A stretch of 64,000 bases of DNA from Oncomelania hupensis (GCA_036898135.1 CM072523.1:4981159-5045158), one strand, 5' to 3'. Positions 22,540-34,518 are shown, counted from the first letter of the stretch. Program-made: numbers and translations. The notes: generated by a model not told the origin, from the sequence alone.

Positions 22540-23961
22540 TACCTGGAATTTACTGGCAGAGTGGAGAGTGGCCTACACCATGGAACCAGTCTCTTTTCAT
22601 CACTCTTCCCAAAAAGAATAACCTTCAGGAATGTGAAAATTGCCGCACCATCAGCCTCATCAGCCATCCCAGCAAGGTCCTCTTGAAAATAATACTCAAC
22701 AGGTTGAAACCCCAAGCTGAACAAATCATAGCTGAAGAACAAGCAGGATTCAGGGCAGGGCGAAATACCACTGAACAGATTTTCAACCTCAGAATAATCT
22801 GTGAGAAATACCTACAGCACCAGCAACATCTATATCTTGTGTTCGTAGACTTCAAAAAGGCTTTTTACAGAGTCTGGCATGCCGCTCTGTGGGCAACCAT
22901 GAGAGTGTACAACATCAGTCCTAAAATTATTGAAGTCATCAAAAGCCTGTATGACAAGGCTACCAGTGCAGTCCCGCACAACAGCGCCATCAGAAACTGG
23001 TTCAGAACAACAATCCGTGTGCGTCAGGGATACCTCCTCTCTCCAATACTTATCAACATATTCCTAGAGCGCATTAGGTCAAATGCCCTTGCTGATCACA
23101 AAAGCACAGTCAGCATAGGGGGTGGAGCAATCTCCAATTTTTGTTTTGCGGATGACATTGGTGGATTGGCTGGAGAGGAACAAGAACTTGAACAGCTGGT
23201 ACAGAGGCTTGACACCACCTCCAGAGCCTATGGAATAAAAATAAGTGCAGAGAAGACCAAAATGATGACCAACAACACCAATGGCATCAACACGGACATC
23301 AAAGTCCAAGGCCAATTCCTCAACACAGTGCATAACTTCAAATATTTTGGAGCCATTGTATCAGGCAATGGGTCCCAACAGGAAGTCATCTCCAGGATCG
23401 CACAAACAACTGCGGCCCTGGCGAGTTTGAAGCCAATTTGGAAAGACAGGACCATCAGCCTACATTCCAAGATAAGACGGGTGCGCTCCCTTGTCATCTC
23501 CATCGTCCTATACGCTTGCGAATCATGGACCCTCACAGCATATCTACAACGAAGAAAACAAAGCATAGAGATGAGGTGCTGCAGAAGACTTCTGGGTATT
23601 TCTTATACCCAGCACATCACCAACTACGAAGTCCGACAGACCATCACACAAGCCAGTGGATAACACGATGACCTGCTCACAGTGGTGAAGAAAGGGAAAC
23701 TCCGATGATATGGCCACGTCATCAGATCAACAAGTCTTGCAAAGATCATCCTGCAAGGCACAGTGCAAGAAGGTAGAAGAAGAGGGAGACCGAAAAAGAG
23801 GTGGGAGGACAACATTCGAGAATGGACTGGGTTGACACTGAGCGAAACCATCAGGGTTGCTGAGGACAGGGAAAGATGGAGTACGCTGGTTAAACGATCA
23901 TCTGTGGTGCTCCTACGACCTCCGAGTTACGGGATAGGATAGGATAGGATAGGATAGGATA
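22540..23961 (+). pseudogene. RTE-like non-LTR retrotransposon, longest copy (5' truncated, two stops)
   Basis: An open frame from about 22545 to 23663 encodes most of a non-LTR reverse transcriptase: GEWPTPW, NCRTISLISHPSK, EEQAGFRAGRNTTEQIF, VFVDFKKAF (palm motif A), RQGYLLSP, CFADDIGG (catalytic Asp-Asp) and ISAEKTKMM, then FKYFGAIVS and a long C-terminal arm. The frame is broken by TAA at 23661-23663, where sister copies have a CAA glutamine codon, and by TGA near 23706, where they have TGG. The reading resumes in frame to about 23935 with a basic RRRGRPKKRWEDNI motif. It ends in (ATAGG)n at 23933-23962. The endonuclease is missing by 5' truncation. The clade is inferred from general resemblance; RTE-like is the best guess and another LINE clade is possible. 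Confidence 0.85.
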
Positions 23962-24420
23962 GGAATTTACCCATTATCGTTATTGAACGCTAATTAGAAA
24001 GCAGACTATACTTTGGTAGATGTTTATTCCACAAAGTCTGCGATAGAGTAGACAAGAAAACCCGGTAGTCTCAACAGTACCATAATGGTCCTGGAAAAGC
24101 AGTAACAACAGACTAATGGCGAGGTCAGATCGTGTAGTGTGTTAGCAATAAAGGCATTTTCGAACGGCGCCCCTCCCAGACACCACTGGTTTGTGTATCT
24201 GCTGCATGATTAATACAGATCTAGATCCAGATCTTTATTTGTTTTCAGTCATTACAGGGGCATTTATGTGCAGCACAGATACATTGGATTTAATTGGTAC
24301 TCATACACGTCAGGTTACACATTGCTATATTTAGTCAGCTTCTTAAAAAAATGTCATTATGACAAACGTGCTAGTAAATATTGGATTTGCACCAATCGAA
24401 AACAAGAAGAAGAAGAAGAA

Positions 24421-24713
24421 GGGTGTCGGATAGCGCAGTGGTTGGAGCACTCGCTACTGTGTCGCAAGTTAAGCACCGCCCAGTGCGGTTAGCACTTGGA
24501 TGGGTGACCGCAAAACGTGAAGCGACAAATAACAACGCCCCCAGTTGACTTAACTGTGACTGAGTACCTACTCTCTTAAGGGTGGAAAAGGTAAAGCAGC
24601 GAGGGAGAGAGATGGGCATCACCCTCATTACGCTGGCCCAAGATAAGTGTGGTCTCCAACATCACGCTCCCCTACGGCCACAAGGCTATGGGACCACCTT
24701 TACCTTTACCTTT
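24421..24713 (+). mobile_element. Chimeric tRNA/5S rRNA SINE, copy 1
   Basis: The 5' end has a tRNA-type A box (GGATAGCGCAGTGGTTGGAG, from 24427). It is followed at 24467-24512 by a stretch closely matching the 5S rRNA internal promoter: AGTTAAGCACCG (A-block), GGTTAGCACTTGGAT (intermediate element) and TGGATGGGTGACCGC (C box). The body ends TTTACCTTTACC followed by (AAT)n. A second copy lies at 46045. Pol III transcription by a type 1 promoter is inferred from the family resemblance. Confidence 0.85.
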
Positions 24714-24715
24714 TT

Positions 24716-24716
24716 A

Positions 24717-24806
<90 letters not shown>

Positions 24807-24832
24807 TATAATAATAATAATTATAATAATAG
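24716..24832 (+). repeat. (AAT)n microsatellite
   Basis: About 36 triplets with a few TAT interruptions, directly at the 3' end of the 5S-type SINE. Confidence 0.93.
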
Positions 24833-24884
24833 TCAAAATCATTAGTCCAAAGCATTAGTTAAAATCATTAGTCAAAATCATTCG

Positions 24885-25222
24885 TCAAGATCAAAGCGCG
24901 GCGATCTGTACCAACATACACAGTGCTACACACTCACATGTTTCACCCACTCGCACACACACAACAAACACACATCTGTCACTCAAACATGTGGTGTAAA
25001 GGCAGAGAGATCGCTATTAGAAGACAGAAATTCAGATTGTCTGCATCCAGTACCATTATTGAAAGGAGGGAGGAAACCGAAGTATCCGGAGAAAACCTTC
25101 GGTGACCTGAATGATCTCGTATCTTAAGTCACATGAGTTTGCCTCTTGCTGGAATCGAACCTGCGACCTTCGGTATAGGAGACCGACCACTAACCAACTA
25201 GGGCCACCAGCATACCCCGGCC
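24885..25222 (-). mobile_element. CGCGGCGATC-type tRNA-headed SINE, copy 2
   Basis: Best copy of the family, minus strand. The head at 25140-25222 carries TGGCCCTAGTTGGTTAGTGG and a GGTTCGATTCC B box at tRNA spacing. The middle has TCCGGATACTTCGG. The 3' part has GGTACAGATCGCCGCGC. Confidence 0.75.
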
Positions 25223-25234
25223 CATATAATAGCA

Positions 25235-25266
25235 ATGATGATGATGATGATGACGATGACGATGGC

Positions 25267-25353
<87 letters not shown>
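25235..25353 (+). repeat. (GAT)n microsatellite
   Basis: About 39 triplets, with GAC and GGC variants at the left. It abuts the head of the preceding SINE. Confidence 0.94.
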
Positions 25354-25785
25354 ATAAGAAAATTGCGACGTGTAGTGTCGTCAGTGCCGGCTTTGGACTG
25401 AACAAATACCGGAGAGCATGAGCTGAGATTCGTCGACAAGATCAGATCCCAACGGAGGAATGGGATACCCATTTTTGCCAAGTGCACAGGCTACTCTCGG
25501 AAGAATGTAGATTTAGCGGCACCCCTTTAGGCTAAAAGATCCCGGAGATTTACTAAATACTCGCAGCAAGGTCAAAGACGATTAGTTAATCTTTGAAGGC
25601 TGTTTCTACTTGAGGTGATAGAAACAACGTCATTACGATCAAAAAGTAGTTAATGTCACGGGAGTACACTTTCAAAGGACGCCGCGAGAGCAATTATGAT
25701 ATGCATCAACTAATCTGTATCTCCAACCCCATTCCCCCCCCCCCTCTCCCCTCCTACTCCAACCGGAGTCCCCTCTTTTCACCAT

Positions 25786-25947
<162 letters not shown>

Positions 25948-26137
25948 ATTCTGATTCAGTCTGGCTTTCTGTCCCGACTTGTATATGAGTACATTTATTA
26001 TAGGACGTGGTTGCGGGACAACGTATTCTATAAGCTTAAGTAAACGAGATTTTACAAAATCAAAACTTGTGAATCAAGATGTACCCATTTCCGTCAATCG
26101 GTCCTTCATTTAGTAAGTCATGGATTGCCCGTACTGA

Positions 26138-26159
26138 GGATGACGATGATGATGATGAC

Positions 26160-26232
<73 letters not shown>
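26138..26232 (+). repeat. (GAT)n microsatellite
   Basis: About 31 triplets, nearly pure. Confidence 0.94.
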
Positions 26233-26259
26233 TTAAAACAGGATGCAAATCACGCGTTT

Positions 26260-26521
26260 TTTCTTCATTGGACTCAAAGCGCGGCGATTTGAAACAAACT
26301 GCTATTACAAAAGACGGACTAGAAAATACATTTTTAGTTTTGACAGTTTAGATTGACTACATCCAGTACCATTATTGAGGGGAAGGAGGAAACCGGAGTA
26401 GCCGGATAGAAACCCTCGATCTCCTGAAAAGTCTCGTATCTAAGTCACATACGTTCGTCCCACGCGGGTACCGCGACATTCGGCATAGGAAAGCAGCTCT
26501 CTATCCACTGTGCTACATGTA
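26260..26521 (-). mobile_element. CGCGGCGATC-type SINE, copy 3 (main part), interrupted in its head
   Basis: Minus-strand SINE with the tRNA-like A box GTAGCACAGTGGATAGAG near 26490-26517. The first bases of the head lie beyond a transposon insertion, at 27440-27458 (AGTAGGCCACCACAG), and continue as in copy 2. Removing 26522-27441 restores a continuous head. Confidence 0.7.
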
Positions 26522-27439
26522 CAGTACTCCTCGCTTAAGGTGACCCCCTATGGGACCAAATTTTTGTTTGATCTTACCCGAGGGGCACCCTAAACAGTCC
26601 TCTGGTAAGATCAGCTACCAGTAAAAACTTGATCTTATACGAGGTGCTAAATTTTTTGTCGTGTGACAGTGTGTGTGTGTGTGTGTGTGTGCGTGTGTGT
26701 GTGTACATGTGTGCACGTTGGTGCGCGCGTATGATGTATGCATTACTATATATGTATTTTTTGTGCGTGTGTATGATGCATAAGCACACACTCAAACACT
26801 CAAACGAACGGATGCAAGCATGCATACACATACACACACTCTCACACACACACAAACACACTGACGCGCACGCTTGCAAATGAAAATAAAAAATTAAAAG
26901 TATGCACCAAGACAGTTACTGGGTGTATTTGCAGAAAACCTTATACAAGTTTAACAAATTGTTCATTTTGTCTACGCCACGGCACATGCATTATCGCTAG
27001 TGAATGAAGTCAATTCAGGGTAAGGTCCACTGTGGCAATACCTCCCGCTAGGAGGGGACACGGCAGATCACAGTTACACCTGTCTACACCGCCCATGGGT
27101 CGCACTTTGTCAAAGTGGTTCCCGTGTGTATTGCAGAGTGTCGCATAAAGCGGATGCTGGCTGGACGTGACAGGTGTTCTGGGATGGAATTCCATCTCAA
27201 AACAGGAAGTGACCTCATAAATGACGTCATCTGTGACATCAATTTCTCTTAAGCAGTAGTCTTCTCCATTTGGGAACCAAAACAAGGTTGACGTTATCCG
27301 AGAATTTCCCTTATGCGAGCTGACGCTAAGCGAGGAATTCTAAATGGTACAAAGAAGGTGTTTGGCCGGGACCAACAACCTGATTGATCTTATCCACCTT
27401 GTGACCTTAAACGGTAGTGACGTTAAAAGAGGAGTACTG
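26522..27439. mobile_element. Tigger/pogo-like DNA transposon (non-autonomous), nested in a SINE head
   Basis: The left end is CAGTACTCCTCGCTTAAGG and the right end, reverse-complemented, is CAGTACTCCTCTTTTAACG. TA flanks both sides (26520-26521 and 27440-27441), as expected for Tc1/mariner-superfamily insertion. Imperfect copies of the TCGCTTA-type end motif also occur internally (for example 27331-27340). A (GT)n and AC-rich stretch sits at 26668-26870. No transposase frame is present. Confidence 0.78.
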
Positions 27440-27458
27440 TAGTAGGCCACCACAGACG

Positions 27459-27905
27459 ATGATGATGATGATGATGATGTTGATGATGATAATGATGATG
27501 ATGATGATGATGATGATGATGGTGCTGAATGATGATGATGATGGTAATGATGATGATGGTGATGATGATGATGATGTTGATGATAATAATGATGATGATG
27601 ATGGTGGTGATGGTGATGATGATAATGATGATGATGGTAATGATGATGATGGTGATGATGATGATGATGATGATGGTGATGATGATGGTGGTGATGATGA
27701 TGATGGTGATGATGGTAATTATGATGATGGTGATGATGGTAATGGTGATGATGGTAATGATGATGATGGTGATAATGATGATGATGATGATGGTGGTGGT
27801 GATGATGATGATGATGATGATGGTATTGATGATGATGGTGATGATGGTAATAATGATGATGATGATGGTAATGATGGTGATGATGATGGTGGTGATGATG
27901 ATGAA
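27459..27905 (+). repeat. Degenerate (GAT)n satellite
   Basis: About 450 bp of GAT, GGT and AAT triplets. The mixture suggests an old array with repeated point change. Poly-Asp and poly-Met frames are by-products. Confidence 0.94.
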
Positions 27906-28100
27906 AGGCGTGGTATTAAAACAAAACTGCAGTAGTAGTTTATTAACTGATTAATCCAGAATGAGCAAGCACACAAAAATAAGTCATAAAATTGGGAGTG
28001 AAGTGTGGCGAAGATAACATGGAACGCGGAACGCCAATCACAATCTGTTTCGCTGTAGCGAACCGTCAGCGGTGGGGATGGAAAGTGTTCAGATGAGAGA

Positions 28101-28161
28101 AACACACACACACACACACACGCACACACACACATACATACACCCACACACACACACACAC
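28101..28161 (+). repeat. (CA)n microsatellite
   Basis: About 28 dinucleotides with short interruptions. Confidence 0.93.
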
Positions 28162-28385
28162 ATTAACAACCTAAATATCTCACAAGGGAACATCGTTTAC
28201 ACATACTATCCTCACCTTCATCAATCATCATCACCCTCAATCAAATTTAGAATATTGAACCACCCTCCTTCCTCCCGCCACCATCCATGACATAGTTCAT
28301 TATAACAATGTTATGCCTATGTTATGTTCTGCCATCACAACCAAAGCACAACAAGTTTATTAAAGTCGTATAACAGCTGCCTACA

Positions 28386-28403
28386 GAGAAAAAAAGAAAG
28401 AGA

Positions 28404-28450
<47 letters not shown>
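28386..28450 (+). repeat. (GA)n microsatellite
   Basis: A purine-only run that leads into the minisatellite downstream. Confidence 0.93.
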
Positions 28451-28451
<1 letters not shown>

Positions 28452-28555
28452 CAGACGTGAGAGATTAGAGAAAGAGAGACAGAGATAAAGACAGACATGG
28501 AGAAAGACGGAGATCAGAAAAAGAGAGAAAGAGAACCGTGGAAGGAAAGAAAGAC

Positions 28556-29030
28556 GGAGAGATTGGAGAAAGATTAGAGACAGAGATAAACAGAAAGAAA
28601 CAGAGAGAGAGATTGGAGAAAAATTAGAGACAGAGATAAACAGAAAGAAACAGAGAGAGATTGGAGAAAGATTAGAGACAGAGATAAACAGAAAGAAACA
28701 GAGAGAGAGATTGGAGAAAGATCAGAGACATAGATAAACAGAAAGAAACAGAGAGAGATTGGAGAAAGATTAGAGACAGAGATAAACAGAAAGAAACAGA
28801 GAGAGATTGGAGAAAGATTAGAGACAGAGATAAACAGAAAGAAACATAGAGAGAGTATGGAGAAAGATTAGAGACAGAGATAAACAGAAATAAACAGAGA
28901 GAGAGATTGGAGAAAGATTAGAGAAAGAGAGACAGAGAGAAACAGAGAGAGATTGGAGAAAGATTAGAGAAAGAGAGACAGAGAGAAACAGAAAGAAACA
29001 GAGAGAGAGATTGGAGAAATATTAGAAGAG
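28556..29030 (+). repeat. 46-48-bp purine-rich minisatellite
   Basis: About nine to ten units built on GATTGGAGAAAGATTAGAG, ACAGAGATAAACAG and AAAGAAACAGAGAGA. Unit length varies by GA dinucleotides. The last units shorten and give way to a degenerate GACAGA stretch to about 29130. Confidence 0.9.
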
Positions 29031-29369
29031 GAGAGGCAGCGACAAAGACAGACAGAAATAGAGACAGACGGAGAGAGACAGAGAGGTAGAGACACAGTCA
29101 GAGACAGATAGAAACAGACAGACAGACAGACAGAGAGCTGCACTGCTACCACATCAGTCAGGAGGTATGGTTAGCAATAAAAACGTTATCTCTTTATCTG
29201 TTTCATTATTAAATGTTCAACGCTATTCATCATATCCGTCCTGCCTCATTAAGCAAGACAATTATCGGCGACAAGGAGCGTGGAAGTCGCTGCGGCACGG
29301 TGGCTCTGGAGTTATTACTGCTCGTGGTCGTAGGCCAGTGAAACCCGGTTTAAATTAGTGCAATAGTGG

Positions 29370-30080
29370 CCATACCAATGGCATCAACATGGACATCAAA
29401 GTCCAAGGCCAATCCCTCAACACGGTGCACAGCTTCAAATATTTAGGGGCCATTGTAACAGACAATGGGTTCCGACGAGAAATCCTGTCCAGGATCGTAC
29501 AAACAACTGCGGCCATGACAAGGTTGAAGCCCATTTGGAAAGACAGGACCATCAGTCTACATTCCAAGGAAAGGCTGCTACGCTCCCTTGTCATTTCCAT
29601 CTTCCTATATGCTTGCGAAACATGGACCCTCACAGCAGATTTACAACGAATAATACAAATCATGGAGATGAGGTGCTACAGAAGACTCCTGCGCATTTCC
29701 TGTACCAAGCACATTACCAACGACGAAGTCCGACAGACCACCACAAAAACCATTGGACAACACGATGACATGGTCACAGTGATGAAGAAACGGAAACTCC
29801 GATGGTATGGCCACGTCACGAGAGATTCAGTTCTTGCAAAGACCAATCTGCAAGGCACGATGCAAGGAGGCAAAAAAGAGGAAGACAGAAAAAAGGTGGG
29901 AGGACAGCATTCAAGAATGGACTGTTTTGACATTGAGAGAAGCCATGAGGGTTGCTGATGACAGAGAAAGATGGAGTACGCTGGTTAAACGATCATTTGT
30001 GCCCCAACAACTTTCGAGTTACGGGATAGGATAGGATAGGATAGGATAGGACAGGATAGGATAGGACAGGATAGGATAGG
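29370..30080 (+). pseudogene. RTE-like LINE fragment, copy 3 (3' end)
   Basis: A frame from 29389 to 29958 aligns with 23280-23940 of the longest copy: FKYLGAIVT, RLKPIWKDRTISLHSK, LYACETWTLTADLQR, then the RWYGHV block. A frameshift lies near 29870, inside a run of AG-rich bases, before the basic C-terminal motif. The tail is (ATAGG)n at 30024-30080. The 5' edge cuts the protein in the middle of the reverse transcriptase C-terminus. Confidence 0.84.
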
Positions 30081-31009
30081 GACCATAATAATAGAGTTCT
30101 CTTTAGATAGTGTCCAACTCCTCCCGTGTCGTCTTGGTCGTACGTCAAAGAAATTGGTCATGTCTGTCACGATTAGGTACACAGTGTTTCATAATTCCCA
30201 CATCCCCTCATCAGCTTCTCTCCCTCATCCCCCCCCTCCCGCTTCACCCCGCCCCCATTCCTGCCTACGGCCCTTCCCCCTCCCGCCTTTCCCCTTCCCA
30301 TCGTCCATTCCTTCAGCCCAACAATGTCATCTTGCGATCAGAATACAATCTATGATAGTTTCTAACCGGCCCATACATAAGAATACTCACTCAGACATCT
30401 TTGTATGGAATCCCTCTGAAGGACTGCGATTGTTGCTGTGTTTTACCATAGTAATGTATATTTTATAATATCGAATGTTGTAGCCTATGGTATGTAGCCG
30501 AGCGGAGTATTTGACTCCCGTCTCTCGGCCACCAACCTTTGGGAACATTGCTTCACCCCAGCTGTTATTTTCATTTTATCCCTCAAAAGAGGGACATAAA
30601 AAATATTTGCCCTGCAAGGCGGTGAAGCGTGGTTGGGAGTACCGGGTTGCCGGCTACTAGTGCCACGCACTCTACTGCAAGGTCGCTGCCACCGACCTGC
30701 ATAAAATGTCTGCCGACAATGTGGTCCCGCTCGCCACCAAACGCAGCAGACGAATGGTCAGCCGGGGAGTACAAATGTCGTGTCGTCTTGTCCTGCGTAA
30801 CCCAATGGCATACCCAAAGGATTCTGCAAAGCAGGAGCCACCCAAGGCTAGTCTAACCAAGAAATCAAGGTAGACAATTTCACTCCCAAGCCTCAACCAG
30901 TCGCCTCCCTTTCCGCTACAGGTATATATGGTGTGTGTTTACCGTTGCTTGACTTCATTGTAGAGTTTTGGCATTGCGTCCGGTACCCTACATAATATAG
31001 TGTTGACAA
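30081..31009. other. Unassigned sequence
   Basis: C-rich low-complexity DNA at 30200-30320. A weak tRNA A-box-like motif (TAGCCGAGCGG) sits at 30497-30507 without a clear B box. Short frames at 30485-30896 show no recognisable domain. Confidence 0.45.
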
Positions 31010-31014
31010 CGCTT
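31010..31014. repeat. Left target-site duplication of solo LTR
   Basis: CGCTT here and again at 32518-32522. Confidence 0.85.
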
Positions 31015-32517
31015 TGTGACGTGGGGTTTAATTGTTGCTGGGCTCTGCACAATGGAATGCTGTACCCCTCTCATCTTATTCTATGGGGACCGCTAGTGAA
31101 TCACCCGGTGAATTACTTTAATACATTTATTTGTTTAGCTCGGTCTGTGTTAAGGCTGTTGTACAGAGATAGATAGAAAAATGGTAAAAGATCACTGTCA
31201 CACTAGCTTTCACACGGCTATGAATCATATGTAGTCCAGCCATTTGATAACAGTAAAAATCACACATTTATTTCCTCTTCTCTATACACGATCTTCGATG
31301 TACGAAACTAACTTAAAAGTTCAAATGTCAATGCGAATGGTTCGCTCGCTGATAGTCTAGGCAGCTACTTTTTTTCATCAGGCACTGGATACTTTCTGCC
31401 CTAATGGTAAGATCTTGATGAGTGGACTACTGTGGTCCTGTTTATACAGAATTTGGTGCACTGAAGGCTGTGTACTTAGCTCAGTGTCCGAAGAGCTGTG
31501 TTGTTGTTGATTCCTTGACACGCTGTGTGTCGTGGCTTGTGTTCGACGGGTGGGCTATCTGCGCACAATGCTGTAGATGCCTCGGCAGCCAACTCTAAGC
31601 GTCGGTTAGGTTCTGTCCTTTGCTGAGTTGGGCTCACGATATAACGCCTGCTCGTCTGTAACATATGAGACGAAATTCTGCACAACCCTGAATAATAGGT
31701 ATGTGCAGAGCATCTCACTGAAGGCCGAAGTAGCCCTCAGTGATAGCTCCACGTCTCTATACATAAGCGACGAACATTTTGCTAAGTCCGTGGTCCACTA
31801 GAATCTCCACTCTAATTTCCTATACATACATAAATATAAATCGTGGCTAACTATACACATAAAAAAATAATAATATTATAAACATTCTCTGGTACAGCCA
31901 CTGGTCTGCAAGCATACATATAGGTTAAACAACAGTGGTTCCGTACATCATACAACATGGCGTCGACCGGTCATGCTTGCCTCGTGGTCGGATTCTTCCA
32001 CGTGTCACGCAAAGTCGGAATAACAATTCATTCTGTGCATAGCAAATTTCACAAACATAATTCAACAATAATATAAATACATCACGATGAAACAGAAGTA
32101 TGTTCATTTACCTGTTTGACAATATCAGGCCATGGCTACTTGATTGAATTCGAATATTCAACAAGCACTGCTTCCCTGGTCTATCAGTGGAGAGATTTCT
32201 GCTAGGAAGTAGCTGTGTACTGCCTTAAGCTTTCAACACAAATGACCCTCTACCTAGCCTTGGCCTACCCAGTCAGAACTGGTTCTACCTACCGGTGCGG
32301 TGTTCTGATAGGCTGAAGAAATCTGAGTGGTTGTAAAATTCGAAGCTCTCTAACGTCAGCAGCGATGATGTCACTATCCGTGCGGGCGTCAGGCTACAAC
32401 TGTTACGCATGATCACTTCTGTCGTCTGCTAGAGACTAACAGTAACCTTCTAAGTCTAACTGACTAAACAAGGCAAAATCTCAAAATGTGCTGAGTAAAA
32501 CTGGGGCTCTTGTTACA
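31015..32517 (-). mobile_element. Solo LTR of the Gmr1-like family
   Basis: The reverse complement of this 1,503-bp stretch follows the 540-2104 LTR closely. Shared landmarks include CTGGACTACATATGATTCAT, ACAGAACGAGCTAAACAAAT-like sequence and the CGACCACGAGGC region. The ends are TGTAACA and CGTCACA in LTR sense, slightly changed from TGTCACG/CGTGACA. CGCTT flanks both sides. No internal coding DNA lies next to it. Recombination between the LTRs of a full element is the usual origin. Confidence 0.9.
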
Positions 32518-32529
32518 CGCTTGTATCAC

Positions 32530-32600
32530 GTAAAATAAGATAAGATAAGATAAGAATATTTATTCACCAAGTAAAAACAGTACAAGGATTTTGGTGTGGC
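32530..32600 (-). repeat. LINE/SINE 3' end with AAGAT-type pentamer tail
   Basis: (AAGAT)n followed by AATATTTATTCACC. This is the mirrored form of a retroelement end with a pentamer tail. The body is not identified. Confidence 0.4.
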
Positions 32601-32876
32601 ATGGCAACAATGAAATACATCCTTTCTTGCACAGTCACACATGCATTCATCGTGTCATACGCTTCATTGGCATTTAACATGCATACAGCACTAAAGGATA
32701 GGTAAACACAGTGTCAAACATACATCAGTCATATATGACAATTAATGGAGTCACGCACACACTGCAAGTAAAACAGAATACAGCAGTAAACAATATAACA
32801 GCATTAAATAAAATGATGAGAATGATTAAGAATTTTAAGTTTCACATCCAAATCTACACACACCACAACACAAAAC

Positions 32877-33141
32877 ACCACACACACACACACACACACA
32901 CCCACATACTTGCAATACATCAGAAATGGGTTCATTTAAGAATGTAGGAATCGGAAAGTCATTTTCTGTGACGAAATAGGTCGAATTTTGCTTCAAACTT
33001 TTCCAAAAATTCACTTTTTTTTTCCGTCCCGGATGCAAACTTGTTTTTTCCAACTTAGTTCCAGTCATTCGCCCAAAAAGGCAATCACCGAAGTCGAACG
33101 AAGCTCTCCGATGTGTTACGAAATGATGCTTGCATGACTAC
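32877..33141. repeat. Compound inverted repeat, left arms A and B
   Basis: Arm A (32877-33035) starts with (CA)n and ends TCCCGGATG. Its reverse complement recurs at about 36966-37205, including ATTCGACCTATTTCGTC-like and TCCTACATTCTTAA-like blocks. Arm B (33027-33141), with ACTTGTTTTTTCCAAC and AGTTCCAGTCATTC, recurs reverse-complemented at 34650-34772. Confidence 0.75.
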
Positions 33142-33504
33142 CACTAGTTGACATTAAAAATGATCGCTGTTGCTTCTAATTCTGTTCGATTTACACAGAT
33201 TAGCATTTCGCAACGGTATACTTTGTTATTATCGACCATATTTAATAGTTGCGTTCCGTGATTTGCATTTTGTTAGTTCTCAGCAGTAGGCTAATAATAG
33301 TATTACCAATTTCCTGCCTAGAACCAAGTAGACATAGTAACCATAGGCTTAATTTACATTAGACCTGTATTGTTTGTTTTATACGTAAATAAATGTATAA
33401 ACTATATCTATTCTAATTAATAATATTTAGACCTATACTTTATAATATTTGAATCTTTAAATTTCCGGAGAAGGACGAGTAGGCTAAGCAATTTTTTTTT
33501 TCAT

Positions 33505-33697
33505 TCGAGATCAGAGTTCAAGTAATAGTTAATTATTCATTGCTTACAGGGTCCACCGGACTTCAAAGGGCCGAATCAGGACCACAAAATCAAGACCACT
33601 CGAGATCAGAGTTAAATTAATAGCTAATTAGTTATTCATTGCTTACAGGGTCCAAAAATGCAAAGAGCCGAATCAGGATCACAAAATAAAGACCACA
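33505..33697 (-). repeat. Tandem duplication of a ~97-bp retroelement 3' end
   Basis: Two adjacent units (33505-33599 and 33601-33697), each containing CGAGATCAGAGTT, TTATTCATTGCTTACAGGG and GGGCCGAATCAGGACCAC. The last is the reverse complement of the end found in the 575-bp elements. Confidence 0.72.
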
Positions 33698-33702
33698 ACT
33701 TC

Positions 33703-33704
33703 TC

Positions 33705-33799
<95 letters not shown>
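33703..33799 (+). repeat. (TAG)n microsatellite
   Basis: About 32 perfect triplets. Confidence 0.95.
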
Positions 33800-34518
33800 T
33801 AGTTATTTAGTTAAATCTTTAATTTATTTATTTGTTTTGTTTGTTATTATTATTTTTTTTAAATTATTATAATTATTATTCCTACCTTAAAAAAAAAAGA
33901 AAAAGAATAGTGTGCTGCTGTGCGTGCTCAATGGTGTAAATATGGTCAGTGACGTTTTGTTTGTTTTTGCTGAAGTTGGGTGTAACCCAAAATATTCAGA
34001 TGGTGTTACTGGTTATTTTTTTCTTATAGACTAGATTTACCAGAGTTTTCAGATGATTTATGGAAATTTCCGCCTGCCACGCAACATTTTTTTAATATGT
34101 GTTTCTCATTAAAATACATATCATTGAAATACATATAACAAATTTACTGTATCAGTTAAAAAGAATAATATTAGTTAAATAAATAATTGCTTTGGTGATT
34201 GCAATAAAAATGTCACTGTTTTTTGAGACCATTATAAACTTGCTTTGCCTTGCTGTGCTGAAGGGACATCAACGTATCCATAGCGCTTTGAAGTTTTGTC
34301 ATGGTTTTATTGTTGATATAGATGTGAAATCGTTGTACGTGTGCATTATGTGTTATGTATTACTTTTACTCTTTATTACTAATTGTGTCAGTATATTAAT
34401 CATCATAAAATAATAATAATACTAACTGCTTCAAAATGCGAATCTCGACTTGACTTACAGCTTGAAGCTGTGCAGATCGAAATAGAATTAGATCTAGAAG
34501 CAACAGCGGCTATTTTTA

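Noticed and set aside
24467..24512. 5S rRNA gene
   Set aside because: Only the internal promoter block matches; the 5' third and 3' end of 5S rRNA are absent and a SINE body follows.
28556..29030. CRISPR-like array
   Set aside because: The units are contiguous purine-rich minisatellite repeats without unique spacers, in a eukaryotic genome.
30497..30545. tRNA-like A box TAGCCGAGCGG as a SINE head
   Set aside because: No B box at the expected spacing and no second copy in the window.
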